64,000 nucleotides of DNA from Rhodocyclaceae bacterium (lineage in GTDB: Bacteria; Pseudomonadota; Gammaproteobacteria; Burkholderiales; Rhodocyclaceae): the NCBI GenBank assembly GCA_023383815.1, contig JAHDYG010000004.1, positions 62,001 through 126,000 on the forward strand, read 5' to 3'. The notes beneath the pieces were generated by a model. That model was not told where the DNA came from and ran no database searches. It worked only from the letters and a program-made list of their open reading frames with translations. This document shows, piece by piece, positions 52,663 to 60,749 of the stretch. A program made the position numbers and the translations under genes. The first letter of the stretch is position 1; every line of letters starts with the position of its first letter.

Positions 52663-52833
52663 AGCCGGTTCTCCGGTGGCGTCGGAAGAGTCGATTCAGG
52701 GTTCGTTCAGGTGCCATCGGATAGCTTTTCAGCCATGCACCATGGCTTAGGCTGCCAGCGTGTCGAAAAAGCCGGGGGCAATTCTCGTCCCGCATCCGGT
52801 ATCGAATCAAACCAGAAGACAAGGAGCCGATTC

Positions 52834-53325
52834 ATGAAGATCCCGCATCTGTTGCTCGCCAGCTCACTGGCCGTATTGCTTGCTGCATGCTCGAAGGAGG
52901 AACCGGCGCCGCGGCCAGCGCCCGCGGCACCACCGGCGCCGGCAGTATCGGCCCCCGTGGCGCCGCCCGTCGCCGAGCCAGTGGCGGCTGCGCCGGCACA
53001 GGCGACCGAAGCACCCTCGGCTGCACCTGCCGCCTTGCCTGCCGGGTCGCAGGAGCCTCGAGCATCCGATCCTGCGCTGGGAAAGAGCGTGTACGGGCGC
53101 AACTGCGCGGTCTGTCATTCGGCAGGGGTGGCGGGTTCGCCCAAGCCGGGTGACAAGGCGGAGTGGGGGCCACGTATCGCACAGGGTGTCGACGTCCTGT
53201 ACGAACACGCCATCAAGGGGTTTACCGGCAAGAAGGGCATGATGCCTCCGCGCGGTGGTGCCGGATCGCTGTCGGACGATGAGGTCAGGGCGGCGGTCGA
53301 TTACCTCGTCTCCGAAGCGCAGTGA
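52834..53325 (+). CDS. Lipoprotein cytochrome c5-type protein
   Basis: The 163 residues begin with a lipoprotein signal peptide (lipobox LAAC, C19). A long Pro/Ala linker (about 22-75) is followed by a class-I cytochrome c domain with haem site CAVCH (C91, C94, H95) and axial Met in GMMPPRGG (about 136/137). This suggests a membrane-tethered periplasmic electron carrier on a flexible arm, which could serve terminal oxidases or denitrification reductases. AAGGAG 7 nt before the ATG fixes the start. No reductase gene is adjacent, so the partner is unknown. Confidence 0.88.
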   Translation: MKIPHLLLASSLAVLLAACSKEEPAPRPAPAAPPAPAVSAPVAPPVAEPVAAAPAQATEAPSAAPAALPAGSQEPRASDPALGKSVYGRNCAVCHSAGVAGSPKPGDKAEWGPRIAQGVDVLYEHAIKGFTGKKGMMPPRGGAGSLSDDEVRAAVDYLVSEAQ

Positions 53326-53361
53326 GCGGCACGCTTCCATTCCGCCGGGAGATTCAGCTCG

Positions 53362-55800
53362 TCAGCTGACTTGTGAATCCGGGCCGCCGGACGGTTCTCC
53401 GGCGGTGTTCCTGGAACTGGCGGAATAGCTCTGCCGAAGCCTCGAGAACCGGACCAGACAAGCCTCAACGCGGCCGTTGAGGGTGTCGGCCGGGTAGCAC
53501 CCGTCCGGACCTGGGGTGCCTGCGGGGATTCCGGTCAGAAGCTCGATCGCCTGGTCCACACAGTCCACTGCGTAAACGTGGAAACGCCCTTGTGCGACGC
53601 TGTCGATGATCTCGTTGCGCAGCATCAGATGCTTGACGTTGGAACAGGGAATGATGACGCCCTGATCTCCAGTCAGCCCTCTTGCGACGCAGACATCATA
53701 GAAACCTTCGATCTTCTCGTTGGGGGCGCCAATGGCCTGAACGGTTCCATGCTGGTTGACCGAGCCCGTAACGGCGAGGGATTGACGGATCGGCACGCCG
53801 GCAAGTGCGGAGAGCAGGGCGCAAAGCTCGGCGAGGGAGGCGCTGTCTCCTTCGACGGGACCGTAGGACTGTTCAAACACGAGGCTGGCTGAAAGCGATT
53901 GCGGGATCTCGCGGGCATAGCGGGAGGCGAGATAGGCGGACAGGATCATCACGCCCTTGGAATGGATGGACCCGCCGAGCTCGGCCTTGCGTTCGATGTC
54001 GATCACGTCTCCGGTGCCAAGCCGTGCGGTGGCGGTGATCCGTGCCGGGCGCGCGAAGACGAAATCTCCGAGATCGATCACCGCCAGCCCGTTGATCTGC
54101 CCGCAGTGCATGCCGCTGGTCGAGATCAGTACAGTCTCGCGCAGTACCGCCTCGTGCATGCTGTCACGCAGGCGATCGGCCCGGTGGATGCGGCCGGAGA
54201 GCGCAGCATCGACGTCCGCCCGCCCGACGACCGCCCGGCTGGCGGTACTTGCGATGTGGTCCGCTTCGCGCATCAGGTCGGCGATTTCACGGGTCCGGGT
54301 GGACAGGCGTCCGGCGTCGCCGGCGAGGCGGGCGCTGTGCTCTTCCAGGCGAGCCACGGCATCCCGGTGAAAGGGTCTCAGCGTCTGCTCGTGAGCCAGC
54401 ATCGCCGTCATGCGGGCGAACTGAAGCGTGTTCTCCGGGCTGCGCGCGACTTCGTTCTCGAAATCCGCAGCGATCTTGAACAGCTCCTCGAACTCGGGGT
54501 CGTAGCTCTTGAGCAGGTAGTAATGCAGACGCTGGCCGAACAGCACGACCTTGACGGAAAGCGGGATCGGTTCCGGTTCCAGGGGCAGGGCGCTCGACCA
54601 CCCAAAGGCCTGCGCAAGCGATTCCATCTTGATCCGTGCCGACTTGAGGGAGCGCTTCAGGCCTTCCCAGGCATAGGGCTGCACCAGCATCTTGTCGGCA
54701 TCGAGCAGCAGGTATCCACCATTCGCACGATGCAGCGCACCTGCGCGGATCATCGTGAAATTCGTCACGAGGGTGCCCATCTGTGTCATGTGATCGATCC
54801 GTCCGACCAGGTTCGGGTGGGTCGGGTTGTCCTCGAAGACGATGGGTGCGCTGCTGCCCGGGGGGTGTTCCACGAGCACGTTGACCTGGTAGCGCAGGGT
54901 CGAAATGGCGGATTCCACGGGGAGGCCCGGAGTGTCCGGGCTCGTGGCCTGCTCGCGCAGCGCTTCACCGGTCTCGACGACATCGGCAAGCACGGCATCG
55001 AAGAAGCTCAGGGCGTCTGGCTCGCCGGCATAGCGCTCCTTCAGTTCCTCGATCAGATGACCGACTGCGAGCGTCATCGTCTCGCGGCTGATCTCGCGCA
55101 GGCGATTATTCTGCTCACGGTGCAAGCGCGGCAGCTCATGAAGGATGCGGCGCAGCTTCTCGCGCAGTTGCTCGATCGCCTTCCCGATCTGTTCCTGCTC
55201 GGCCTCGGACAGTTCCGCATAGCCTTTCTCGTCAAGCGTCTCATTGTTCTTCATCGGCAGGAACACGAACCCACGCGGCGTGCGCATGAACGCCACGTTG
55301 AGCCCGGCAGCCTCGGCGCCGAGCCCCTGCAGGGAGGTTTCCTCGCGTTCCTTGTATTCTTCCTGGACACTCTCGACGCGCCCACGGTGCTCCTCGCTTT
55401 CAAAGGCGGTTGTGATCGCCTGTCCGAGTTCGCTCGCGAACTGCTGCATGTCGGCGCGAAGGCGCGCGCCCATGCCTGAGGGAAGGCGAATCGCTTGCGG
55501 GCGGGTTGGCTCCGCAAAGTTGTTCACGTAGCACCAGTCCGCTGCCGACGGACGGTCGGCTGCGTCCGGTTCGAGCAGGCTGCGCACGATACCGTGGCGG
55601 TTGCTTCCGGGTGGCCCGAGAATGAAGAGGTTGTAGCCAGGGGCATCGATACCCATGCCGAAGCGCACGGCATCTACGGCGCGCGCCTGGCCGAAGACCT
55701 GTGCATCCAGGGGGACCGAGTCAGTTGTCTCGAACTCGAACAGGCTCCGGTCGCAGGGTGTGTGAAGCTGTTCCGGTTTGAGGGGTTCGATTCCAGGCAT
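53362..55800 (-). CDS. Lon-related protease (LonC/AAA_32 family)
   Basis: The 812 residues match the Lon-like group with an N-terminal AAA_32 domain, a long coiled-coil insert (about 180-250) and a C-terminal Lon serine protease domain. The catalytic dyad is S653 (EGDSASLAE) and K696 (NEKIEGFYD). The nucleotide loop reads GPPGSNRHG and lacks the usual Walker A lysine, so classical ATP hydrolysis is doubtful. The role may be degradation of damaged or small proteins. ATG 55800 is used; GTG 55809 is three codons upstream. It is convergent with the cytochrome gene and follows a phosphoribosyltransferase and Hsp20 gene on the same strand. Confidence 0.88.
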   Translation of the reverse strand: MPGIEPLKPEQLHTPCDRSLFEFETTDSVPLDAQVFGQARAVDAVRFGMGIDAPGYNLFILGPPGSNRHGIVRSLLEPDAADRPSAADWCYVNNFAEPTRPQAIRLPSGMGARLRADMQQFASELGQAITTAFESEEHRGRVESVQEEYKEREETSLQGLGAEAAGLNVAFMRTPRGFVFLPMKNNETLDEKGYAELSEAEQEQIGKAIEQLREKLRRILHELPRLHREQNNRLREISRETMTLAVGHLIEELKERYAGEPDALSFFDAVLADVVETGEALREQATSPDTPGLPVESAISTLRYQVNVLVEHPPGSSAPIVFEDNPTHPNLVGRIDHMTQMGTLVTNFTMIRAGALHRANGGYLLLDADKMLVQPYAWEGLKRSLKSARIKMESLAQAFGWSSALPLEPEPIPLSVKVVLFGQRLHYYLLKSYDPEFEELFKIAADFENEVARSPENTLQFARMTAMLAHEQTLRPFHRDAVARLEEHSARLAGDAGRLSTRTREIADLMREADHIASTASRAVVGRADVDAALSGRIHRADRLRDSMHEAVLRETVLISTSGMHCGQINGLAVIDLGDFVFARPARITATARLGTGDVIDIERKAELGGSIHSKGVMILSAYLASRYAREIPQSLSASLVFEQSYGPVEGDSASLAELCALLSALAGVPIRQSLAVTGSVNQHGTVQAIGAPNEKIEGFYDVCVARGLTGDQGVIIPCSNVKHLMLRNEIIDSVAQGRFHVYAVDCVDQAIELLTGIPAGTPGPDGCYPADTLNGRVEACLVRFSRLRQSYSASSRNTAGEPSGGPDSQVS

Positions 55801-55900
55801 GTTGTTCACTCTGTTGACGGAACAGGATATCCGGGCCAGCTAGAGGCCCGGTCCGGCGGGTGAAGGGGCTTCGTGGTCGGGATGCCCAGGCCAAAGGATA

Positions 55901-56554
55901 CTAGAGCGGGCGGCCGTGAGGCGAACGGGTCTCGCGCAGGAGCGCGACGACCTCGGCGTCGGTGACCTGAGGAAAGTCACGATAGAACTGCCCGACCGCC
56001 ATGAAATAGGCAGGAGCATCGAGACAGACGAGTTCGTCGGCAAGCGGGCGCACGGCGTCGAGGCTTTCCGGGGCGGCGATCGGGACCGCGCAGACGAGGC
56101 GGGCGGGATTGCGCGCGCGCGTCGCATGCAGGGCCGCAATCATGGTGGCTCCCGTTGCGAGTCCATCATCAACGATGATGGTGATCCGGCCTTGCGGATC
56201 CAGCGGTTCGCGAGCGGGCGTATAGAGTGCGCGCCTGTTCTGCAGGAGCGCACTCTGGCGCGCGCGCTCGGTTTCGAGATACGGCGGATCTGCTCCTGCA
56301 AGACCGGCATGCTCCGCGACAAAGATCGCTCCGGATTCGTCGATGGCGCCTACGGCGAGTTCCGGATTGCCCGGCGCCCCCAGCTTGCGTACCAGCACCA
56401 CATCAAGGTCTCCGCCGAGCCGGTCGGCAATGATCCGCCCCATTCCGACCGCGCCGCGCGGGATTGCGAGTACCAGGGGATGGGTGCCCCGGTACGTCTC
56501 GAGTGCATCGGCGAGTCGATGGGCCGCCTCGGTCCTTGAATCGAAGAGAGTCAC
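55901..56554 (-). CDS. Phosphoribosyltransferase-family protein
   Basis: The 217 residues have the type-I PRTase fold. An N-terminal LVLAIPRGAVGMGRIIA loop binds pyrophosphate, and the PRPP motif is IIVDDGLATGATM. Proteins of this kind are often found next to Hsp20 or dienelactone-hydrolase-like genes in stress clusters, and their base substrate is unknown. The start is GTG at 56554, with only a weak ribosome binding site. It follows hsp20 by 39 nt on the same strand and is probably co-transcribed. Confidence 0.85.
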   Translation of the reverse strand: MTLFDSRTEAAHRLADALETYRGTHPLVLAIPRGAVGMGRIIADRLGGDLDVVLVRKLGAPGNPELAVGAIDESGAIFVAEHAGLAGADPPYLETERARQSALLQNRRALYTPAREPLDPQGRITIIVDDGLATGATMIAALHATRARNPARLVCAVPIAAPESLDAVRPLADELVCLDAPAYFMAVGQFYRDFPQVTDAEVVALLRETRSPHGRPL

Positions 56555-56593
56555 TTTGATAAAGGCCTGGTACGCGGAGCGGGGTGTGGTGAC

Positions 56594-57034
56594 TCAGTCG
56601 ATTGCGACTGCAATCGACTTTGGTTTGGATTTGGTCGTCTTGGGCAGTTCGACGGTCAGCAGACCGTCCTTGAACGACGCCGAGATCGCGCCGGTATCGA
56701 CGTTTTCCGGAAGCGAGAAGCTGCGCCGGAAGCTGCCGTACTGGCGTTCGATGCGGTGGAACTTCTTGCCCTTTTCTTCCTTCTCCTGGCGACGTTCGCC
56801 CTTGATCGTCATCACCCCGTTGTCGACCGAGACCTGGACGTCCTCCTTCTTGACGTCCGGAATCTCGGCCTTGATCACGAACCGGGCTTCCGTCTCGGCG
56901 ATGTCTACACGCGGCGACCAGTCCTGCGACGCGAGTGGCTCCTGGGAGCCTCCCCGCGCAAGACCGGTTGTGCGTGCGTAGCGGTCGAAGAGATCTTCCA
57001 TCTCGCGCCAGGGATCCCACTTCACGATGGCCAT
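56594..57034 (-). CDS. Hsp20/alpha-crystallin small heat shock protein
   Basis: The 146 residues have an N-terminal MAIVKWDPWREMEDLFDRY, an alpha-crystallin domain (about 45-135, WSPRVDIAETEARFVIKAEI through LLTVELPK) and a short tail. It holds unfolded proteins as oligomers without ATP. I use the ATG at 57034 because GAGG is 9 nt upstream of it, whereas it abuts the ATG at 57043. I found no clear sigma-32 promoter; the leader carries a strong hairpin (57051-57083) that could act as an RNA thermometer. Confidence 0.94.
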   Translation of the reverse strand: MAIVKWDPWREMEDLFDRYARTTGLARGGSQEPLASQDWSPRVDIAETEARFVIKAEIPDVKKEDVQVSVDNGVMTIKGERRQEKEEKGKKFHRIERQYGSFRRSFSLPENVDTGAISASFKDGLLTVELPKTTKSKPKSIAVAID

Positions 57035-57050
57035 GGTTTGCATCCTCGTC

Positions 57051-57083
57051 GGGGGGGGTAGGCATCATGCTGCCATCCCCCCC
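57051..57083 (-). promoter_or_regulatory. G8/C7 hairpin in the hsp20 leader
   Basis: On the minus strand a run of seven G and then GGCA pair with TGCC and eight C around a 6-nt loop, with a 2x2 mismatch. It sits 3 nt before the GAGG ribosome binding site. It may control translation or be a slippage site. Confidence 0.5.
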
Positions 57084-57197
57084 TCGATGACTGCATGATG
57101 TCGCGGCACTACCCGCGCTTCATTCATTTCAGGCTAGAACAGGGGCCGGAAATTGTCAGCCCCGGACTGCCCGCACTGGTCGGTCGGGCGAGCGGGT

Positions 57198-57815
57198 TCA
57201 GTTTGCCGTATGGTGATGATGCGCCGAGGGGATCAGCGGCTTCAGAAGATCGAGCGTGATCTCGTTTGCGGCTAGCACCTTGCCGCCACGCCGGGTTGCA
57301 AACTCCTGAGCAGCCGCGGCGCTCGCGAAGGCAGGAAGGTTGCCGTCGCGCATCGGGCCGAGCGCGTCGGAGCCGAGCACGAACCAGGCCGTGCCGGCCT
57401 CGATCCAGGCGCCGGTCGTGACGTCGGTGACGAACATCGCGCGCACGTCGGCCTTCGTGTAGGCCAGGCTGTAGCGTTCGACGCGATCGAGGAACACGTA
57501 GAGGTTGACCGGCGAATCGAAAAAATGAACGGCGCCGTCGGCGAAGATGGCCTGAGCCGCCCAGTGCGGAAAACGTGCCGGATACATGCCGCACACCGGA
57601 CAGCGCGCTTCGGCGGGGACCGGGCGCGGATCCAGCATCTGCTGGCCGGAGGCCGGATCGTAGGGCGTGGCCGGTGCGACGATGCACAGATCGTCGCCCA
57701 CGCTGGCAAGCGATCCCGGATTGGTGCTGCGCGGAATCAGGAGGGCCGCCAGGCTGGCGAAGATGAGCGCGATGCCTGCGATCAGGAGCCAGCGAGGCGA
57801 GTGCCCGGAGATCAT
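57198..57815 (-). CDS. NosL-family protein, second copy with CPVCGM motif
   Basis: The 205 residues begin with one membrane anchor (about 9-28) followed by a NosL domain. C72 and C75 in CPVCGM, with M77, form a Cu(I)-binding-type motif. Conserved NosL segments (AIFADGAVHFFDSP, SLAYTKADVRAMFVTDVTTG, WIEAGTAWFVLGSDALGPM) follow, and the tail has four consecutive His. NosL proteins are copper chaperones for nitrous oxide reductase. Unlike the first NosL (58446-58970) this one is membrane-anchored rather than a lipoprotein. Its ATG overlaps the upstream stop as ATGA. It is the last gene of the nos operon here. Confidence 0.85.
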   Translation of the reverse strand: MISGHSPRWLLIAGIALIFASLAALLIPRSTNPGSLASVGDDLCIVAPATPYDPASGQQMLDPRPVPAEARCPVCGMYPARFPHWAAQAIFADGAVHFFDSPVNLYVFLDRVERYSLAYTKADVRAMFVTDVTTGAWIEAGTAWFVLGSDALGPMRDGNLPAFASAAAAQEFATRRGGKVLAANEITLDLLKPLIPSAHHHHTAN

Positions 57816-58174
57816 GCGTCCTCGGTTCCGAATTCCGGGTGTTCGAGCAAGGTGGTGATCAGCCGACGCAGATTGTCCTCTGGCCGGTCGTCCGGGCGGG
57901 TCACCGGGTCGGCAAGAATCTTCCCGGATGCGTGGTGCAGATGGTTCGGGAAACTCGCCAGGTCGCGGTGCAGCGGGGCGGTGTCGATGCCCGCTTCGCG
58001 GCCATTGCGAATCCAGCGAAGCGAATAGGCATCGGGCGCCGCGTAGCGGACCGTGAGCGTCATATCCTCACCCAGGTCGAGGATCAGGGCGTCCTGCGTG
58101 CGCCCGACGGGTTTGCGCAGGCGGTCGGCAAAGGCTTCGTCGATGATCTCGGCCAGTTCCAGATGCAGGCTCAT
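57812..58174 (-). CDS. Small protein resembling DUF6516/TumE-type proteins, in the nos operon
   Basis: The 120 residues show a pattern by eye like DUF6516 (TumE) proteins: YSLRWIRN, then IDTAPLHRDLASFPNHLH, then a C-terminal helix LRRLITTLLEHP. Some members of that family are toxins of toxin-antitoxin pairs. The similarity is short and unproven. It overlaps both neighbours by ATGA, so its synthesis is coupled to the 90-residue protein upstream and the NosL-type protein downstream. It has no signal peptide or membrane segment and should be cytoplasmic. A role in nos assembly or in a toxin module are both open. Confidence 0.6.
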   Translation of the reverse strand: MSLHLELAEIIDEAFADRLRKPVGRTQDALILDLGEDMTLTVRYAAPDAYSLRWIRNGREAGIDTAPLHRDLASFPNHLHHASGKILADPVTRPDDRPEDNLRRLITTLLEHPEFGTEDA

Positions 58175-58443
58175 GACTTGTTCGCCTCCCTCAAATGGTC
58201 GGCGATCGTCATGCGGGTGGTCTCCTGCATCTCCCACAGGATGCGAGCCGAAAGATAGTGCTCGTAGGCCGGATGTTCGGCGAGCTTGCCGGTGTAGATC
58301 TGCTCGAGCATCGCCAGTTCGTCGGCGACGTGATACTGCGCAAGCAGGGCCTTGCGGTGTTCACGCAGCTCGTACATCAGCTTGGACAGGCTCTCGATCT
58401 GGCTCGCCTGCTGGTATTCCAGTCCGGTATAGAGATTGTCCAT
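58171..58443 (-). CDS. Small helical protein of unknown function in the nos operon
   Basis: The 90 residues are predicted to be nearly all helix, with a Leu/Glu/Arg-rich middle (QIESLSKLMYELREHRKALL) and no signal or membrane segment. I do not recognise the family. GAGG lies 8 nt before the ATG. The start follows the nosL stop by 2 nt, and its stop overlaps the next ATG as ATGA. Position directly before a TumE-like gene would suit an antitoxin, but no DNA-binding motif is visible. Confidence 0.6.
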   Translation of the reverse strand: MDNLYTGLEYQQASQIESLSKLMYELREHRKALLAQYHVADELAMLEQIYTGKLAEHPAYEHYLSARILWEMQETTRMTIADHLREANKS

Positions 58444-58445
58444 GA

Positions 58446-58970
58446 TCACATCCTCGTGTCGTGGAGAGCGCCGCCGTCGAGGATCACCATGTCCGGCTTG
58501 ATGTCCTCGAACCGCAGTGCCTGCCCCCCGAACTCTTCGGAGAACTTGCGTGCGTCGGTCTCGCTCTCGAACGTGGCGAGCGTCGGCCCCATCGAACCGC
58601 GTCGGGATGAGCCGTGCACATACCAGGCGGTGCGTGCATCGATCCAGTGGCCCTGCGGCGCGTCCCAGCTGGCCTTGGCCATGTCCTGCACGAAAATTGC
58701 GCGTACGGGGACGACGACCTCCGGGTTGAGGTAGATGTGCAGAAGCTCGACCGTGTCGCAGAAAAAATCCGGTTCGGCACGGTTTGCGTAATGGATCTGG
58801 CCCTTCGGACCGGGGTAGTCGGCGAGCAGCATGCCGTCGAGCGCGCACGAGGTGCTGCGATCGATCTCGACCGGAACGATCGAGGATGCGTTGCCTGGCT
58901 GCTGGCCGCAGGCCGTCAGTGCGAGGACGGCGCTGATCGCCACGAGCAGGGTGCGAAAGGAGCGGATCAT
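58446..58970 (-). CDS. nosL: NosL lipoprotein, copper chaperone for nitrous oxide reductase
   Basis: The 174 residues begin with a lipoprotein signal (lipobox LTAC, C21). The NosL motif CALDGM (C42, M47) and LLADYPGPKGQIHYANR follow, with VVVPVRAIFVQDMAKASWD and AWYVHGSSRRGSMGPTLATF. NosL is anchored to the outer leaflet of the inner or outer membrane and delivers Cu(I) for the CuZ site of NosZ. GGAGG 8 nt before the ATG fixes the start. The ATG overlaps the nosY stop as ATGA. Confidence 0.93.
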   Translation of the reverse strand: MIRSFRTLLVAISAVLALTACGQQPGNASSIVPVEIDRSTSCALDGMLLADYPGPKGQIHYANRAEPDFFCDTVELLHIYLNPEVVVPVRAIFVQDMAKASWDAPQGHWIDARTAWYVHGSSRRGSMGPTLATFESETDARKFSEEFGGQALRFEDIKPDMVILDGGALHDTRM

Positions 58971-59782
58971 CTGCGGAACCTCCATGCGGCAATGCTCAGG
59001 GGTATCGTGATCCATGCGAACATCACGCCGCCCAGGAGCCAGGGGGAGGCGAGCGCAGCCGGGAAGACGGTGGCCAGTCCGTAGAGGGAGCGAACTTCCT
59101 CGAGCGAGTAGATGTTGAGGATGCGGAATACGTCTGCCGGGTTGAGCAGCAGCAGATACGGGAAGAGCTCGCCGCCATACTGCCCACCGGTCACGACCAG
59201 CGCACCGAGAACCAGCAGATCGAAGATGAGCACGAAGAAAAACCACAGTGCGATCGCAAGGCCCGAGGCACGGGTTCGGTCGGCGGCGAACACCGAAAGC
59301 GTGACGGCGAGGCTCAGAAAGGCCATGCCGAGCAGAACCGAAGTCCCCACGAATCCGGAAAAATGAAGAAGGATGCCGGTGTCGAGCTGGATCGTCAGTA
59401 CCACCGCGACGATGCCGAATCCCGCGAGCATGGACGCGGCAAGCGCACCGGACAGTCCGAGGTACTTTCCGAGCAGCAGTTCGAAACGCGTGATCGGCAA
59501 GGACAGCAGCAGATCGAGCGAACCGCGTTCGCGCTCGCCGACGATTGCGTCGAATCCGAGGATCAGCGCAATCAGGGGCACCAGGTAGATCACCAGGCTC
59601 ACGAGGCTCGCGATCGTGAACTCGATCGAGCGAAATCCCACCGAGCCTTGCTGCGCACCGCCGAGATAGGCGATGACTAGGGCGAAGACGGTGAAGATCA
59701 GCGCGACTGCCACCACCCAGCGGTTACGGATGCGGTCCTGGAACTCCTTGGCCGCAATGGTACGGATCTGTCGAATCTCCAT
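58967..59782 (-). CDS. nosY: NosY, permease of the NosDFY ABC transporter
   Basis: The 271 residues include six membrane helices in the ABC-2 layout, with EFQDRIRNRWVVAVALIF near the N-terminus and the cytoplasmic coupling GERERGSLDLLLSLP. NosY pairs with NosF and works with NosD to deliver a sulfur species or assemble the CuZ cluster of nitrous oxide reductase. It starts 10 nt after nosF and overlaps nosL by ATGA. Confidence 0.93.
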   Translation of the reverse strand: MEIRQIRTIAAKEFQDRIRNRWVVAVALIFTVFALVIAYLGGAQQGSVGFRSIEFTIASLVSLVIYLVPLIALILGFDAIVGERERGSLDLLLSLPITRFELLLGKYLGLSGALAASMLAGFGIVAVVLTIQLDTGILLHFSGFVGTSVLLGMAFLSLAVTLSVFAADRTRASGLAIALWFFFVLIFDLLVLGALVVTGGQYGGELFPYLLLLNPADVFRILNIYSLEEVRSLYGLATVFPAALASPWLLGGVMFAWITIPLSIAAWRFRR

Positions 59783-59792
59783 CAGTGTCCGC

Positions 59793-60749
59793 CTAGTCGG
59801 AAAAACCGAAGAACACGTCTTCGAGCGAAGGCTCGCGCACGTGCAGGTCACGCATCGTGCCGTTGAGTGCCGCGAGCGCCTGAATGACGGCCATCTTGGA
59901 ATCGCGCTGACACTGTACGGAAATCAGCCCGTCCTGAGCCTCGATGGCCGAGATCGGCAGGTGCCCCAGTACGTTGCGCACGGTCTCGAAATGCTCGGTC
60001 GCGATCCGGATGTCGAACCACAGCGGCAGGTCCATCTGCTCGCGCAGGGCCTGGACGGTTCCGAGCGCCTGGATCCTCCCGGCCGCCATGATCGCAAGGC
60101 GGTCCACCCGCTCCTGGATCTCGGCCAGGATGTGCGAGGTGAGGATCATCGTCACGCCATCGGCCTTGAGGCTGCGCAGGATGGCGTAGAAATCGCGGAT
60201 CGCCTCCGGGTCGAGCCCGGTCGTGGGTTCGTCGAGAAACAGGATGCGCGGGGTGCCAAGGAGCGCCTGGGCGAATCCCAGTCTTTGCCGCATTCCCTTC
60301 GAGTACTCGCGCACGCGCCGGCGCGCGGCATCCGCGAGCCCGACGCGCTCCAGTGCCGCCATGCAGTCGGAAAGCGGCGCAGCCTTCAGGCGCGAGAAAA
60401 AGCGCAATGTCTCCAGCCCGGTGAGGTTGTCGTACAGCACGACGTTCTCCGGCAGATAGCCCACGGCACGGCGGACCGAACGGAACGCGCCGCCCGAGAC
60501 GGACTGGCCGTCGATGCGGATCTCGCCGCGTGTCATCGGGATCAGGCCGAGCATCATCTTGAAGAGCGTGCTTTTCCCGGCACCGTTGTGGCCGATCAGA
60601 CCGAACAACTCTCCGCGTCCGATCTCGAGATCGACGCCATTGACCGCGTGCACTGCGCCGTAGTGACGATGCACGTCGCGCACCGTCACCACCACATCGG
60701 TCACCGGTTTCGCAGCGGCTTCAGCGACTGCCGGGGAAATGCTTTCCAA
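59793..60749 (-). CDS. nosF: NosF, ATPase of the NosDFY ABC transporter
   Basis: The 318 residues have all ABC signatures: Walker A GHNGAGKST (53-61), YSKGMRQRLGFAQ signature, Walker B ILFLDEPTTGLDP and the switch histidine in LTSHILAE. The start is TTG 60749, supported by GGAGAG about 8 nt upstream; this overlaps nosD by 29 bp. A GTG at 60704 would remove 15 residues but lacks a ribosome binding site. Confidence 0.93.
   Translation of the reverse strand: MESISPAVAEAAAKPVTDVVVTVRDVHRHYGAVHAVNGVDLEIGRGELFGLIGHNGAGKSTLFKMMLGLIPMTRGEIRIDGQSVSGGAFRSVRRAVGYLPENVVLYDNLTGLETLRFFSRLKAAPLSDCMAALERVGLADAARRRVREYSKGMRQRLGFAQALLGTPRILFLDEPTTGLDPEAIRDFYAILRSLKADGVTMILTSHILAEIQERVDRLAIMAAGRIQALGTVQALREQMDLPLWFDIRIATEHFETVRNVLGHLPISAIEAQDGLISVQCQRDSKMAVIQALAALNGTMRDLHVREPSLEDVFFGFSD

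Noticed and set aside
57035-57197. Sigma-32 promoter for hsp20
   Set aside because: A CCTGAAA -35-like element is present near 57130 but no CCCCAT-type -10 lies 13-14 bp beyond it.
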